Shown here piece after piece: positions 1 to 8,197 of a DNA stretch of 64,000 nucleotides. Source of the DNA: an uncultured Flavobacteriaceae bacterium (lineage in GTDB: Bacteria; Bacteroidota; Bacteroidia; Flavobacteriales; Flavobacteriaceae); assembly GCA_947494825.1 (NCBI GenBank), contig CANLWN010000001.1:310001-374000 (forward strand), written 5' to 3'. The notes under the pieces are model-generated. The model saw only the letters and a list, made by a program, of their open reading frames with translations. It was not told where the DNA came from and did no database searches. Each line of letters starts with the position of its first letter. The stretch's first letter is position 1. A program made the translations under genes and the position numbers.

Positions 1-1277
1 GTCCCAAACTCATCGATCAGGAAGAGTGTATCCTTATTGCACTTTTTAAGGAAGTGGTTCATGTTCTTGAGCCTATAGCTATAAGTGCTGAGATGATTTT
101 CAATGGATTGGTTATCACCGATATCCGTAAGTACCTTTTGGAAGAGACAGACCGTACTGCGCTCGTGCACAGGAATCAACAGGCCACTTTGCACCATTAG
201 CTGTAACAGGCCTATGGTCTTTAGCGTAATGCTCTTGCCTCCGGCATTGGGGCCCGAGATAACAATGATTCGGTTCTCAGGATGTAAGGCAATGGTCTGT
301 GGATAGGTCTTTTCCCTTTTTAACTTATTGCTTAAATACAATAAGGGGTGATAGGCATCGCGCAGAAACAATTCCTGCTTGTCATTGATGGTCGGCATCA
401 AAGCATTCATATCCTCGGCATACCTGGCCTTGGCCGCGGTAAGGTCCATATGGGCCAAAAAATCCTGATAGTCGGATAGGAGGGAAACGTAGGGCCTTAT
501 CTGGTCCGTAAGTGTATTTAGGATTCGCTGAATTTCCTCGGTCTCCTCAAACTCCAGGTTGTTGAGTTCCCGGCTATACCGAAGTGTGGCCTCTGGCTCA
601 ATATAAACGATGCTTCCGGTCTTGGAGGAACCCATCACAGAGCCCTTTACCTTTTTTCGGTACATGGCCTTTACCGCAAGTACCCGCCTATTGTCCACCA
701 CGGATTCCCGGATCTCATCCAAAAAATCGGCCCCGGAATAGGTGTTAAGGGCAGCGGCAAAGCTCTTGTTGATATTTCCTTTCACCGTATGCATCTGTTG
801 CCTGATACCCTTTAGGTTGACCGATGCACTATCCTTGACCTCTCCAAATTTGTCGATGACCTGATCAATATACTTTGGGATTTCCGACTGTAGTTCCACT
901 ACTTCGGACCGTGTAAAGAGGAGGGGGTAGTACGCATGGAATTTTTTAAAGAACTTCTTGTGGGTTGCCATCGTATGGCATAGGGAAGCAATTCTTTTGA
1001 ACCCGCTTATCTCCAGGGTGGTGTTCTCTATGGACAACAACTTCAATTCGGTGTCTATCCCATCAAAACCGTGATTGGGAATGCGGTTCTCGTTTTCAAA
1101 GGACGATAGGTATTCCGAGGTTTGACCCAAGGCCTCTATGATCGCCTCCTTGCTGGCCAGGGGCGTTACCGATTGCGCGCGCAGCTTTCCCAGATCGGTA
1201 TGGCAGCGATCCGCCAGTTGGTCCAACACCGTGGGGAACTCTAGATCTTCAAGGGTTTTGCTGTATATTGGGTCCAT
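1..1277 (-). CDS. mutS2: Endonuclease MutS2 (3' part cut by window edge)
   Basis: Reading the minus strand from the ATG at 1277 gives an open frame of about 425 codons running off the left edge. It starts MDPIYSKTLEDLEFPTVLDQ. The P-loop SGPNAGGKS lies near residues 340-348 and the Walker B motif LFLIDEFG at the very edge. These are hallmarks of the MutS2 branch of MutS ATPases, which lacks the mismatch-binding domain. The missing C-terminal third should hold the end of the ATPase and a Smr nuclease domain. In the family, MutS2 acts on branched DNA or collided ribosomes. The gene sits 39 bp downstream of the YfcC transporter gene on the same strand, so co-transcription is possible. Confidence 0.93.
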   Translation of the reverse strand, partial: MDPIYSKTLEDLEFPTVLDQLADRCHTDLGKLRAQSVTPLASKEAIIEALGQTSEYLSSFENENRIPNHGFDGIDTELKLLSIENTTLEISGFKRIASLCHTMATHKKFFKKFHAYYPLLFTRSEVVELQSEIPKYIDQVIDKFGEVKDSASVNLKGIRQQMHTVKGNINKSFAAALNTYSGADFLDEIRESVVDNRRVLAVKAMYRKKVKGSVMGSSKTGSIVYIEPEATLRYSRELNNLEFEETEEIQRILNTLTDQIRPYVSLLSDYQDFLAHMDLTAAKARYAEDMNALMPTINDKQELFLRDAYHPLLYLSNKLKREKTYPQTIALHPENRIIVISGPNAGGKSITLKTIGLLQLMVQSGLLIPVHERSTVCLFQKVLTDIGDNQSIENHLSTYSYRLKNMNHFLKKCNKDTLFLIDEFG

Positions 1278-1316
1278 CGCTTTTTTTTGCCGAGGCAAAG
1301 GTACAGTATACAACGG

Positions 1317-2822
1317 TTATATGTAAATGGAAATCGTAAGGGCTGCCATGGCCAGTACGCATAGGATACCCACCAAAGGGAGTACAAATTTCAGCCATTT
1401 GTCGTAGCCCACCTTTACCATGGCCAGGGAGGCCAGTATAATTCCGGTCGGACTCACAAATTTAAACAGGCCCACACCGTATTGATAGGCATTGACCACT
1501 ATTTCACGACCAACGCCCACGGTATCGGCCAAGGGAGACATAATGGGCATGGTCAATACGGCCATCCCGGAGGAAGAGGGGATAAAGAACGATAGCCCAC
1601 TGTAAATATAGAGCACCACATTGATAAAAAGACCTTTGTGCATGCCTTCGGTCACCGAACTTGCATGGAACAACAAGGTGTCGCTCACCAATCCGTCCTC
1701 CATCAGCACGGTAACGCCCCTTGCAATCCCAATAATGAAGGCCACCCCCAGCAGGTCGGCAGCACCTCTAATAAATTTTTCCACAAAGATGCGTTCACTG
1801 ATGCCAGCAATGAACCCTATGGCGATAGCACCCACCAGGAAAACCGCTGTCATTTCCAAAAACCACCACCCCAATTGGGAAACCCCGTATACCATCACCA
1901 CAAAACATGAAATAAAGACCAGTAATACGAAGCGCAACCGACCGGTCAAGGCAGGCACATGGCTGGAGGAGCTCCCTGCAAACAGCTGTGCAATTTCGGC
2001 CCTTTGATCATATACAAGCGATTTGGAAGGGTCCTTTTTGACCCGTCGAGCATACCGGAGAATGTACAGAAGACATATGGCTACCCCCAAAACCAACATC
2101 AACAACCGGGCCTGTAGGCCCACGGTCCAGCTTATTCCTGCGGCATCTGAGGCTATAATGGTGCTGAACGGGTTTACTGTGGATGCCAGGGTACCGATAG
2201 ATGATCCAATATAGATCGATGCAACCGCTACAATGGCGTCGTACTTGGCGGCAAGGAAAATCGGAATCAAAATAGGGTAGAAGGCAATGGTTTCTTCCTC
2301 GAGTCCAAAAGTAGTGCCGCCAAGGGCAATCAGACTGGTGACCATGATGATCAGCAGGAATTCCCTTCCCACAAGTCTTTGGGAAAGCCAGGCAATCCCT
2401 GCCTCAAAGGCGCCTGTAGCATTTACAATGGCGATGAGTCCACCAATGATGAGCACCAAAAGGATGATGTCTCCAGCTTCTAGGATACCCTTTAACGGTG
2501 CCTGAATAAAGGCGGTAAACCCTTGTGGCCGGGCCTCCAGTTCCCTGAAGGAATCGGGAATACTGATCGGCTTTCCCAACGCCCCTTCCGTAAATGTTTC
2601 CAAGGGGATCTTTATTTGCAGTGCATTCAGGGTCTCTTGCGAGGCTTCCAAGGTTTCTGTGCCTTGCGCATTACTCCGTACAAAGGTGTTATTCTCGGTA
2701 TCATAGGACAATCTATCGAACTGGCCCGCTGGGATGATCCAGGTCAAAAGGGCCACCATGCCCGCAATCACAAAAAGAATGGTATGTGCTGTGGGAAAGG
2801 TGAATTTAAGTTTAAACGCCAT
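1317..2822 (-). CDS. YfcC/DcuC-family membrane transporter
   Basis: A 501 aa protein from the ATG at 2822; a TTG three codons upstream is a less likely start. About a dozen hydrophobic segments run through it. A periplasmic loop of roughly 90 residues follows the first helix (after WIIPAGQFDRL), as in the YfcC group of the DcuC/AbgT-like anion carriers. The segments GGTTFGLEEETIAFYPILIP and FIPSSSGMAVLTMPIMSPLA are family-like hairpin signatures. Known relatives move dicarboxylates, arginine or ornithine, or short peptides, so the substrate cannot be fixed from sequence. It is transcribed divergently from ung. Confidence 0.85.
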   Translation of the reverse strand: MAFKLKFTFPTAHTILFVIAGMVALLTWIIPAGQFDRLSYDTENNTFVRSNAQGTETLEASQETLNALQIKIPLETFTEGALGKPISIPDSFRELEARPQGFTAFIQAPLKGILEAGDIILLVLIIGGLIAIVNATGAFEAGIAWLSQRLVGREFLLIIMVTSLIALGGTTFGLEEETIAFYPILIPIFLAAKYDAIVAVASIYIGSSIGTLASTVNPFSTIIASDAAGISWTVGLQARLLMLVLGVAICLLYILRYARRVKKDPSKSLVYDQRAEIAQLFAGSSSSHVPALTGRLRFVLLVFISCFVVMVYGVSQLGWWFLEMTAVFLVGAIAIGFIAGISERIFVEKFIRGAADLLGVAFIIGIARGVTVLMEDGLVSDTLLFHASSVTEGMHKGLFINVVLYIYSGLSFFIPSSSGMAVLTMPIMSPLADTVGVGREIVVNAYQYGVGLFKFVSPTGIILASLAMVKVGYDKWLKFVLPLVGILCVLAMAALTISIYI

Positions 2823-2860
2823 TTTAGTCAACTAAGGGTTTTGGTGAGGAAAGATATTAT

Positions 2861-2868
2861 TATTTTTG
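2861..2868 (+). promoter_or_regulatory. Bacteroidota -7 element for ung
   Basis: TATTTTTG matches TAnnTTTG exactly. It ends 27 bp before the ATG at 2896. It overlaps an in-frame TTG at 2866 and so argues against that TTG as the ung start. Confidence 0.6.
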
Positions 2869-2895
2869 GTGGCAAAGCAAGTATTGGAACATCAA

Positions 2896-3561
2896 ATGAA
2901 CGTCAACATCCATCCAAGTTGGAAAGCCCAGTTAGAGCAGGAGTTTAACCAGCCCTATTTTTCGACCTTGGCCCATTTCGTAAAAAAAGAATACGGCAGT
3001 ACGACCTGTTACCCCCGGGGAAAGGACATTTTTGCCGCCTTTGACCATAGTCCGTTCCCCGACACCCAAGTGGTCATTATTGGCCAAGATCCCTACCACG
3101 GTCCCAATCAAGCCAACGGCTTGTGCTTTTCCGTGCATGACGGAATTCCCCATCCGCCATCGCTCATCAATATTTTTAAGGAAATAGAGACCGACATGAA
3201 CCAACCTTATCCAAAAAGCGGTAATCTGGAACGTTGGGCGGATCAGGGTGTACTCCTTTTGAATGCCACCCTGACCGTTAGGGCGCATCAGGCGGGAAGC
3301 CATCAAAATAAGGGATGGGAAATCTTTACCGACGCGGTGATCAAAAAGCTTTCTTCAGAGCGGGAAGGATTGATATTTCTCTTGTGGGGTGGTTTTGCCA
3401 AAAGAAAGGCAAATCTAATAGACGCAAGCAAGCACCATATATTGAAATCGGGGCACCCGTCTCCACTCAGTGCCAACAGAGGCCTGTGGTTTGGCAACAA
3501 ACACTTTAGCAAGGCCAATGAAATTTTAATTCAAAAAGGCAAAAAACCTATCGCCTGGTAA
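2896..3561 (+). CDS. ung: Uracil-DNA glycosylase, family 1
   Basis: A 221 aa protein, close to the 229 aa of E. coli Ung. It carries the water-activating motif GQDPYHGP (residues 63-70, catalytic Asp65) and the DNA-intercalation loop HPSPLSA (187-193). It removes uracil from DNA as the first step of base-excision repair. The ATG at 2896 is preferred over the in-frame TTG at 2866, which lies inside the -7 promoter element. Its 3' end overlaps the convergent minus-strand SBP-like gene by 14 bp, so there is no room for a separate terminator. Confidence 0.97.
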   Translation: MNVNIHPSWKAQLEQEFNQPYFSTLAHFVKKEYGSTTCYPRGKDIFAAFDHSPFPDTQVVIIGQDPYHGPNQANGLCFSVHDGIPHPPSLINIFKEIETDMNQPYPKSGNLERWADQGVLLLNATLTVRAHQAGSHQNKGWEIFTDAVIKKLSSEREGLIFLLWGGFAKRKANLIDASKHHILKSGHPSPLSANRGLWFGNKHFSKANEILIQKGKKPIAW

Positions 3562-4399
3562 GCAGGGATTCATAAGGCATTCTCTTCTTGATTAACTTTA
3601 AAAGAAGAAGCTTATCTTGCACGTTATCAAGAACTTTTGCAGTTACTTGAGATTGGCTCCAGCGGGTCAGCTCCAACCACTCTTGGATGTCCTCGAGCTG
3701 TTGCCCGTAGCGGTTGGCCAAGGTACGGTCAATGCTTGGAATGGCCTTGAATTCTGAAGTATAGAGGTTGATTACCTCCAAAATATGGACCAAAAGACCG
3801 TGGTTTTCATTACTAAAGGCCTCTGTAGTGGCCAGCACAAAACAAGGCCAGGGTGTGGGGCAATCGCCCAAGCTTCTGAAAACCCCTGAATCCACTAAAG
3901 GCTTGGTGGTAAAATGTTCCCACATGAAATAATCGGCTTGCCCTTGGGTCAAGGCTTCCACAGCGCTTTCCAGATTGTGGACCACCTTAAATTGAAGCCT
4001 CTCCAAATCCCATCCCAACTGCTGGGCATGCACGTAGGCCATTAAATGACTGCCGCTACCCAATCGACTTATGGCAGCAACCGAATTTTCCAGGTCCGCC
4101 AGATGTTGGTGAGGTCCCTTGGCGGCCACATGAATTCCCCATAATAGGGGCGAAGCAATATATTCCTGAACGATTCTAGCGGGGTTCCCCTGGCTAATGC
4201 TTTTGACCAAACCTTCTGTGAGGATAATGGCCAGATCGGTCTCCTTGTCCTGGAGCATTTGGCACATCTTCCCTGTACCTTCAGGGATATCTGTCCATTC
4301 CAGGGCTATGCCGCGTTCAGCAAAAGCGCCCTCGGAAATGGCTAAGTGCCAGGGTAAGTTAAAATGTTCAGGAACACCAACGATCTTTACCTTTTTCAA
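3548..4399 (-). CDS. Cytosolic NMT1/THI5-like substrate-binding-fold protein
   Basis: A 283 aa protein resembling ABC-transporter substrate-binding proteins of the NMT1/THI5 and SsuA type. It opens KVKIVGVPEHFNLPWHLAIS, followed by the typical KETDLAIILTEG and GSGSHLMAYVHAQ segments. There is no signal peptide or lipobox, so it is probably cytosolic. No permease or ATPase gene is adjacent. The start is a TTG at 4399 that overlaps the upstream phosphorylase stop as TTGA, implying translational coupling. Possible roles are small-molecule sensing or an enzyme on this fold (THI5 is the eukaryotic precedent). The family is clear and the function is not. Confidence 0.75.
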   Translation of the reverse strand: MKKVKIVGVPEHFNLPWHLAISEGAFAERGIALEWTDIPEGTGKMCQMLQDKETDLAIILTEGLVKSISQGNPARIVQEYIASPLLWGIHVAAKGPHQHLADLENSVAAISRLGSGSHLMAYVHAQQLGWDLERLQFKVVHNLESAVEALTQGQADYFMWEHFTTKPLVDSGVFRSLGDCPTPWPCFVLATTEAFSNENHGLLVHILEVINLYTSEFKAIPSIDRTLANRYGQQLEDIQEWLELTRWSQSQVTAKVLDNVQDKLLLLKLIKKRMPYESLLTRR

Positions 4400-5268
4400 G
4401 CCTCGGTAAGTTTTTGCAAAGTATATTGAATAAGTTCGCGCATGGCTTTTTTGGGTTTATTGGAGAATTCACCCGTACTTCTATTGGCCAAAATACAGTT
4501 CATGGAAACTGCACGATGCCCCAAGAGCAAGGCAAGCCCATAGATGCCCGATGTCTCCATTTCCAGATTGGTAATGCGTATCCCTTGGTGCTCAAAACTC
4601 GAAAGCTTTGAATTAAGCTCGTTGTCCTCCGTTTCCAAGCGTAGTTTCCGGCCTTGGGGGCCATAAAAACCAACATTTGTGGCCGTAAAACCCTGCCGAA
4701 CCGAATCGGAAAGGAGTCGTTTTGCCAGGCCCATGTCACAATTGACCACATAGGGAATGGATTTAAAGATAGACCAATTGGTATGATCTATAAAGGCGAG
4801 TTGTATCTCTGGATGTTGTACCTCTTCACTCTGATAAAAATGCAATAGATTATCAAAGCCAATGGCGTATTGGCTCATAAGGAAGGAGTCTACCGCGATA
4901 TCGGGTTGTAAGGCCCCAGAAGTTCCTATCCGGACAATGTCCAAGGAGGAGGCCTCAGGTTTAACCGCCCTGTTCTTAAAATCGATATTTACAAGGGCGT
5001 CCAATTCGTTCATGACAATATCAATATTGTCTGTTCCTATCCCCGTTGAAATCACGGTCAATCGTTTTCCATTGAAATGCCCGGTGTGGGTGATGAATTC
5101 CCGTTTTCCCTTTTTGATTTCAATGCTATCAAAATACCGCGACACCATGTCCACACGATCCGGATCACCAACGGTGATAATCGTATCTGCGATATCCTCA
5201 GGCTGTAGATTAAGGTGATAAATGCTATTGTCGGGATTCAGAATGAGTTCTGACGGACTTAGCTTCAT
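4396..5268 (-). CDS. Nucleoside phosphorylase (uridine phosphorylase-like)
   Basis: A 290 aa member of the purine/uridine phosphorylase (PNP_UDP_1) superfamily. Visible are the phosphate-site segment ITVGDPDR (about 31-38), the STGIGTDN glycine-rich stretch, RIGTSGALQP and the nucleoside-binding segment LEMETSGIYG. The family phosphorolyses nucleosides to base plus (deoxy)ribose-1-phosphate. The overall pattern is nearer to uridine phosphorylase than to PNP or MTAN, but the base preference is not certain. It begins 1 bp after the DUF1835 gene and overlaps the next gene by 4 bp, so the three form an operon. Confidence 0.88.
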   Translation of the reverse strand: MKLSPSELILNPDNSIYHLNLQPEDIADTIITVGDPDRVDMVSRYFDSIEIKKGKREFITHTGHFNGKRLTVISTGIGTDNIDIVMNELDALVNIDFKNRAVKPEASSLDIVRIGTSGALQPDIAVDSFLMSQYAIGFDNLLHFYQSEEVQHPEIQLAFIDHTNWSIFKSIPYVVNCDMGLAKRLLSDSVRQGFTATNVGFYGPQGRKLRLETEDNELNSKLSSFEHQGIRITNLEMETSGIYGLALLLGHRAVSMNCILANRSTGEFSNKPKKAMRELIQYTLQKLTEA

Positions 5269-5269
5269 G

Positions 5270-6202
5270 CTATAGTTTTAGAATTTTATCTGTGGCGGTA
5301 TTGTAGAGAAAATTATATTTTAATGCGCCGCCCAGATAGACATCACTGTCCCTTATGCTGGAGTAGTAATTACTTTTCCCCTCCAGGATTTGCTTGCCCT
5401 TTCGGGTAAGTCTTACAGGATTAAAGGAGGTAAACAAAGGCTTAAGCCTAGATATTGCCCGCTCATATTGGGTGTCGCCATAGCCATAAAAGCCCTGATT
5501 TTTTAGGATAACGCCCAAAAGTTCCCGTTTGGAGGATGGTTTTTTCTCCAAAGACAACTGCAACATTTTGTTTTCCATATGGTTTAGGCCATTCTTGATT
5601 GAGGGGAAACGTTTTAGGTGTGCGGTAATGGCATCTTCCAAATAATTAAAATTGTAATTTCTGAAATCTGTCAGATGTTCCAAACGAATTGGGCTGTCGC
5701 CACAGTAAAGCTGCCAGACATAATCCGCATATTCTATATCGTCCTGGCTAAGACGTGTCCTGTTTTCATAGAGGCCTAACAACTGTTCATCGCTTAATTC
5801 ACTCAAGCCGTATAGCGTATCGGTTTCGTCTTCCTTGCCACTGCAGACCAGTGATATTTCCGCGTGCCTTCTATGCGCCTTTAACCAACTGATTACGGCG
5901 AGCATATTGATTTGACAAAAAAGATCGTATTCGAACCAGAGTACGATACGATCCTGTTGTTTGTGATTGCACAACGAGCGGTATTCCTTTAATGTGAGCT
6001 CTATGAAGCGCGATTTGGAAACTTTATAGTGTTTGTTCAGAAATTCGAAGCGGGTCTTCCAAAAAGATTCACTGCCCACATTGGTAAGTGTTTTTCCTTC
6101 GCAAAGCATTTCTCTCCAAGTAATAATATCCCCTTTTAGATCCAGGGATTTTAATTTCTCGGTAAAACTATCACCATTAGTAATATGTAGAAGGGAACTC
6201 AT
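5270..6202 (-). CDS. DUF1835 domain-containing protein
   Basis: A 310 aa soluble protein starting SSLLHITNGDSFTEKLKSL. The HITNGDS opening and the segment VLWFEYDLFCQINMLAVI are characteristic of the DUF1835 family. A C-terminal DUF3658-like half contains the tail RLTRKGKQILEG. The family's biochemical role is unknown, and no catalytic motif can be named with confidence. It heads a three-gene minus-strand operon with the nucleoside phosphorylase and the SBP-like protein. That linkage is the only functional hint. Confidence 0.75.
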   Translation of the reverse strand: MSSLLHITNGDSFTEKLKSLDLKGDIITWREMLCEGKTLTNVGSESFWKTRFEFLNKHYKVSKSRFIELTLKEYRSLCNHKQQDRIVLWFEYDLFCQINMLAVISWLKAHRRHAEISLVCSGKEDETDTLYGLSELSDEQLLGLYENRTRLSQDDIEYADYVWQLYCGDSPIRLEHLTDFRNYNFNYLEDAITAHLKRFPSIKNGLNHMENKMLQLSLEKKPSSKRELLGVILKNQGFYGYGDTQYERAISRLKPLFTSFNPVRLTRKGKQILEGKSNYYSSIRDSDVYLGGALKYNFLYNTATDKILKL

Positions 6203-6277
6203 GTTGGCTGTTGATTAGGTCTTTAACGATTAAAAGTAACATTTAATCTAAAATATTAAAAAAAAATTAACAGAAAA

Positions 6278-6607
6278 CTAACCCCCTACACGCTTCACCC
6301 TAAAACCTTTTTCTCTGAGAAGGCTCATAATCTTATCTCTATAGTCGCCCTGGATAATAATGGTATCGTCCTTGAAAGTGCCGCCAACACTAAGTTTGGT
6401 CTTGAGTTCTTTGGCGAGTTTCTTGAAATCATCCGTTGCACCCGTGTACCCTTCCAGGAGGGTAACAGGTTTCCCTTTTCTTTTTTCATATTTACAGATG
6501 ATGGGGTCTTCCTGTAACCAGATATCATTTTTTCTCTCCTGATTTTCTTCGTTTTCAGTGGGAACATGATCTGGAAAAAGATGTTTTAGTTGATCTTGTA
6601 AATCCAT
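6278..6607 (-). CDS. yciH: SUI1/YciH-family translation initiation factor
   Basis: A 109 aa protein whose C-terminal 75 residues are an eIF1/SUI1 domain: KGKPVTLLEGYTG, then LAKELKTKLSVGG, then IIIQGDYRDKIMSLLREKGF. Bacterial YciH proteins bind the ribosome near the P site and can influence start-codon fidelity, inferred from homology to eIF1. It follows the hypothetical gene at 6611 with a 3 bp gap, so the 2OG-oxygenase, hypothetical and SUI1 genes are probably co-transcribed. Confidence 0.9.
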   Translation of the reverse strand: MDLQDQLKHLFPDHVPTENEENQERKNDIWLQEDPIICKYEKRKGKPVTLLEGYTGATDDFKKLAKELKTKLSVGGTFKDDTIIIQGDYRDKIMSLLREKGFRVKRVGG

Positions 6608-6610
6608 AGG

Positions 6611-7066
6611 TCAATTCCTTTTGTTAAGCTGCAGTTGGCCCTGGTCTATTCCTACGGACACCTCTTGCCCGTATTCTAGTCCCGCCACCTTGGGAAGAAC
6701 AAGCTCCAAGGTCGTTGTTTGCTGCACATGTTCTGTCTTGGTTTTGGGGTCTGGCATATAGATTAATCCTTCGTAGGAGGTTCCCTTGTGAAAGAGGGAA
6801 ATATCAAAAAAATAGAAATTCTCCGGAGGTATGTGTTCGGACCAATCCACTTGCTCAAAAAAGTGTTTGGGCTTTTTGATCTCGAAGGTATAGGGCGAAA
6901 TATCGATGTTGAGCGTTCCCTTAAAAAAAGAACTCAGGTCCAACCCTCTTTCCTCAAAAAAAGCGGCCTGCACGCTTATGGTACCTTTGGGATAACGCTG
7001 GTCCTGGTTTTTACCCGAGGCCGCCCCATAGCCTGGAATGACCTTGGCCTGTATTTTTGTCATCAT
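6611..7066 (-). CDS. Conserved hypothetical protein, RibK/DUF120-like motif
   Basis: A 151 aa protein read from the ATG at 7066. An upstream in-frame GTG at 7099 would add 11 residues and sits 5 bp after the previous stop. The segment ERGLDLSSFFKGTLNIDISP resembles the GTLN motif region of archaeal CTP-dependent riboflavin kinases (DUF120), but length and context do not establish that activity. The protein is soluble with no signal peptide. Its position between a 2OG-Fe(II) oxygenase and SUI1 gives no clear role. Confidence 0.6.
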   Translation of the reverse strand: MMTKIQAKVIPGYGAASGKNQDQRYPKGTISVQAAFFEERGLDLSSFFKGTLNIDISPYTFEIKKPKHFFEQVDWSEHIPPENFYFFDISLFHKGTSYEGLIYMPDPKTKTEHVQQTTTLELVLPKVAGLEYGQEVSVGIDQGQLQLNKRN

Positions 7067-7104
7067 TGTACTTGTGTTGATGTGGTTTTTGACCCGCACA
7101 TCAT

Positions 7105-8055
7105 TTATTTTTTAATAAGGCCCAATTCAATGAGACGTTCGTGCAAAAACTCCCCTGCAGTGATATCCTCAAATTTTTTGGGATGTTCGGCATCAATACA
7201 ATCCTCCAGGCAATTCAAGGGCATTTCGCTAATGGGATGCATAAAGAAGGGGATGGAGTAACGTGAAGTCCCCCAGAGTTCCCGAGGCGGGTTCACCACC
7301 TGGTGAATGGTAGATTTTAGTTTATTGTTACTTAAACGGGAAAGCATATCGCCTACATTGATCATCAATTCTTCGGGTTTCGCAATAGCATCTACCCATT
7401 CGCCTTCGTGGTTTTGTACTTGCAACCCTTTACCATGGGCGCCCATAAGTAAGGTAATCAGATTAATATCCCCATGTGCCGCCGCGCGTACCGCATTTTG
7501 CGGCTCGGAGGTAATGGGAGGATAGTGGATGGGTCGCAAAATGGAATTTCCGTTTTTGATATACGCATCAAAATAGGTCTCTTCCAAGCCCAGATGCAAG
7601 GCCAAGGCCCGTAGCACATATTTCGCCGTTTTTTCAAGCATTTTATAGGTCTCTTTCCCCACCGCATTAAAACTGGGCAGTTCGTCCACCATAACATTGT
7701 CCGGGTATTCCGCTTCCAATTTGGGATTGTCCTCCACGTACTGTCCAAAATGCCAGAACTCCTTTAAGTCGCCCTCCTTTCTTCCCTTGGCATGTTCTTT
7801 CCCAAAGGAAGTGTATCCCCGTTGCCCGCCAATGCCAGCAATTTCGTATTTATCCTTTAGCTCTTGGGACTGATTAAAGAACTGCTTTATTTCGCTGTAA
7901 AGATCATCAACCAGCTCTGGGGACAAAAAATGCCCTCTTAGCGCCACAAATCCTATATCCTCAAATGCGCTTCCTATTTCCTTAATGAATTTTTCCTTTC
8001 TACTTGAATCTTCGGATAAAAAATCCCGAAGATCTACACTGGGTATACCGCTCAT
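7105..8055 (-). CDS. Isopenicillin N synthase-like 2OG-Fe(II) oxygenase
   Basis: A 316 aa non-haem iron dioxygenase. It has the DIOX_N opening IPSVDLRDFL, the iron-binding AHGDINLITLLMG (His and Asp) and STIHQVVNPPRE (third His), followed by RYSIPFFMHP (the Arg that holds 2-oxoglutarate). The fold matches the isopenicillin-N-synthase/gibberellin-oxidase superfamily found in many bacteria with unknown substrates. No biosynthetic partners are adjacent. An exact -7 element lies 24 bp upstream of the ATG. Confidence 0.9.
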   Translation of the reverse strand: MSGIPSVDLRDFLSEDSSRKEKFIKEIGSAFEDIGFVALRGHFLSPELVDDLYSEIKQFFNQSQELKDKYEIAGIGGQRGYTSFGKEHAKGRKEGDLKEFWHFGQYVEDNPKLEAEYPDNVMVDELPSFNAVGKETYKMLEKTAKYVLRALALHLGLEETYFDAYIKNGNSILRPIHYPPITSEPQNAVRAAAHGDINLITLLMGAHGKGLQVQNHEGEWVDAIAKPEELMINVGDMLSRLSNNKLKSTIHQVVNPPRELWGTSRYSIPFFMHPISEMPLNCLEDCIDAEHPKKFEDITAGEFLHERLIELGLIKK

Positions 8056-8078
8056 CTCTTAAGTTTAAAAGTGTACTT

Positions 8079-8086
8079 CAAATTTA
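8079..8086 (-). promoter_or_regulatory. -7 element for the 2OG-oxygenase operon
   Basis: On the minus strand TAAATTTG matches TAnnTTTG. A TTTTTG that could serve as the -33 element lies 23 bp upstream (8110-8115). Confidence 0.5.
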
Positions 8087-8197
8087 AGAAAATAAAAGCT
8101 ATGTAGGCCCAAAAATATTCCCTTGTTATGCGCAACTTTCCTCGACCCTTTTTGCTACTTTTATCGCGCTTTTAGTGTAAAATTCCAAATCATCATA

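Noticed and set aside
3548-4399. MqnA/MqnD menaquinone enzyme for the SBP-like protein
   Set aside because: Motifs fit NMT1/THI5 better and menB shows the classical menaquinone route.
7067-7099. GTG start at 7099 for the RibK-like hypothetical
   Set aside because: The extension has no conserved look and ATG codons at 7066 and 7063 precede the recognisable domain; kept only as an alternative.
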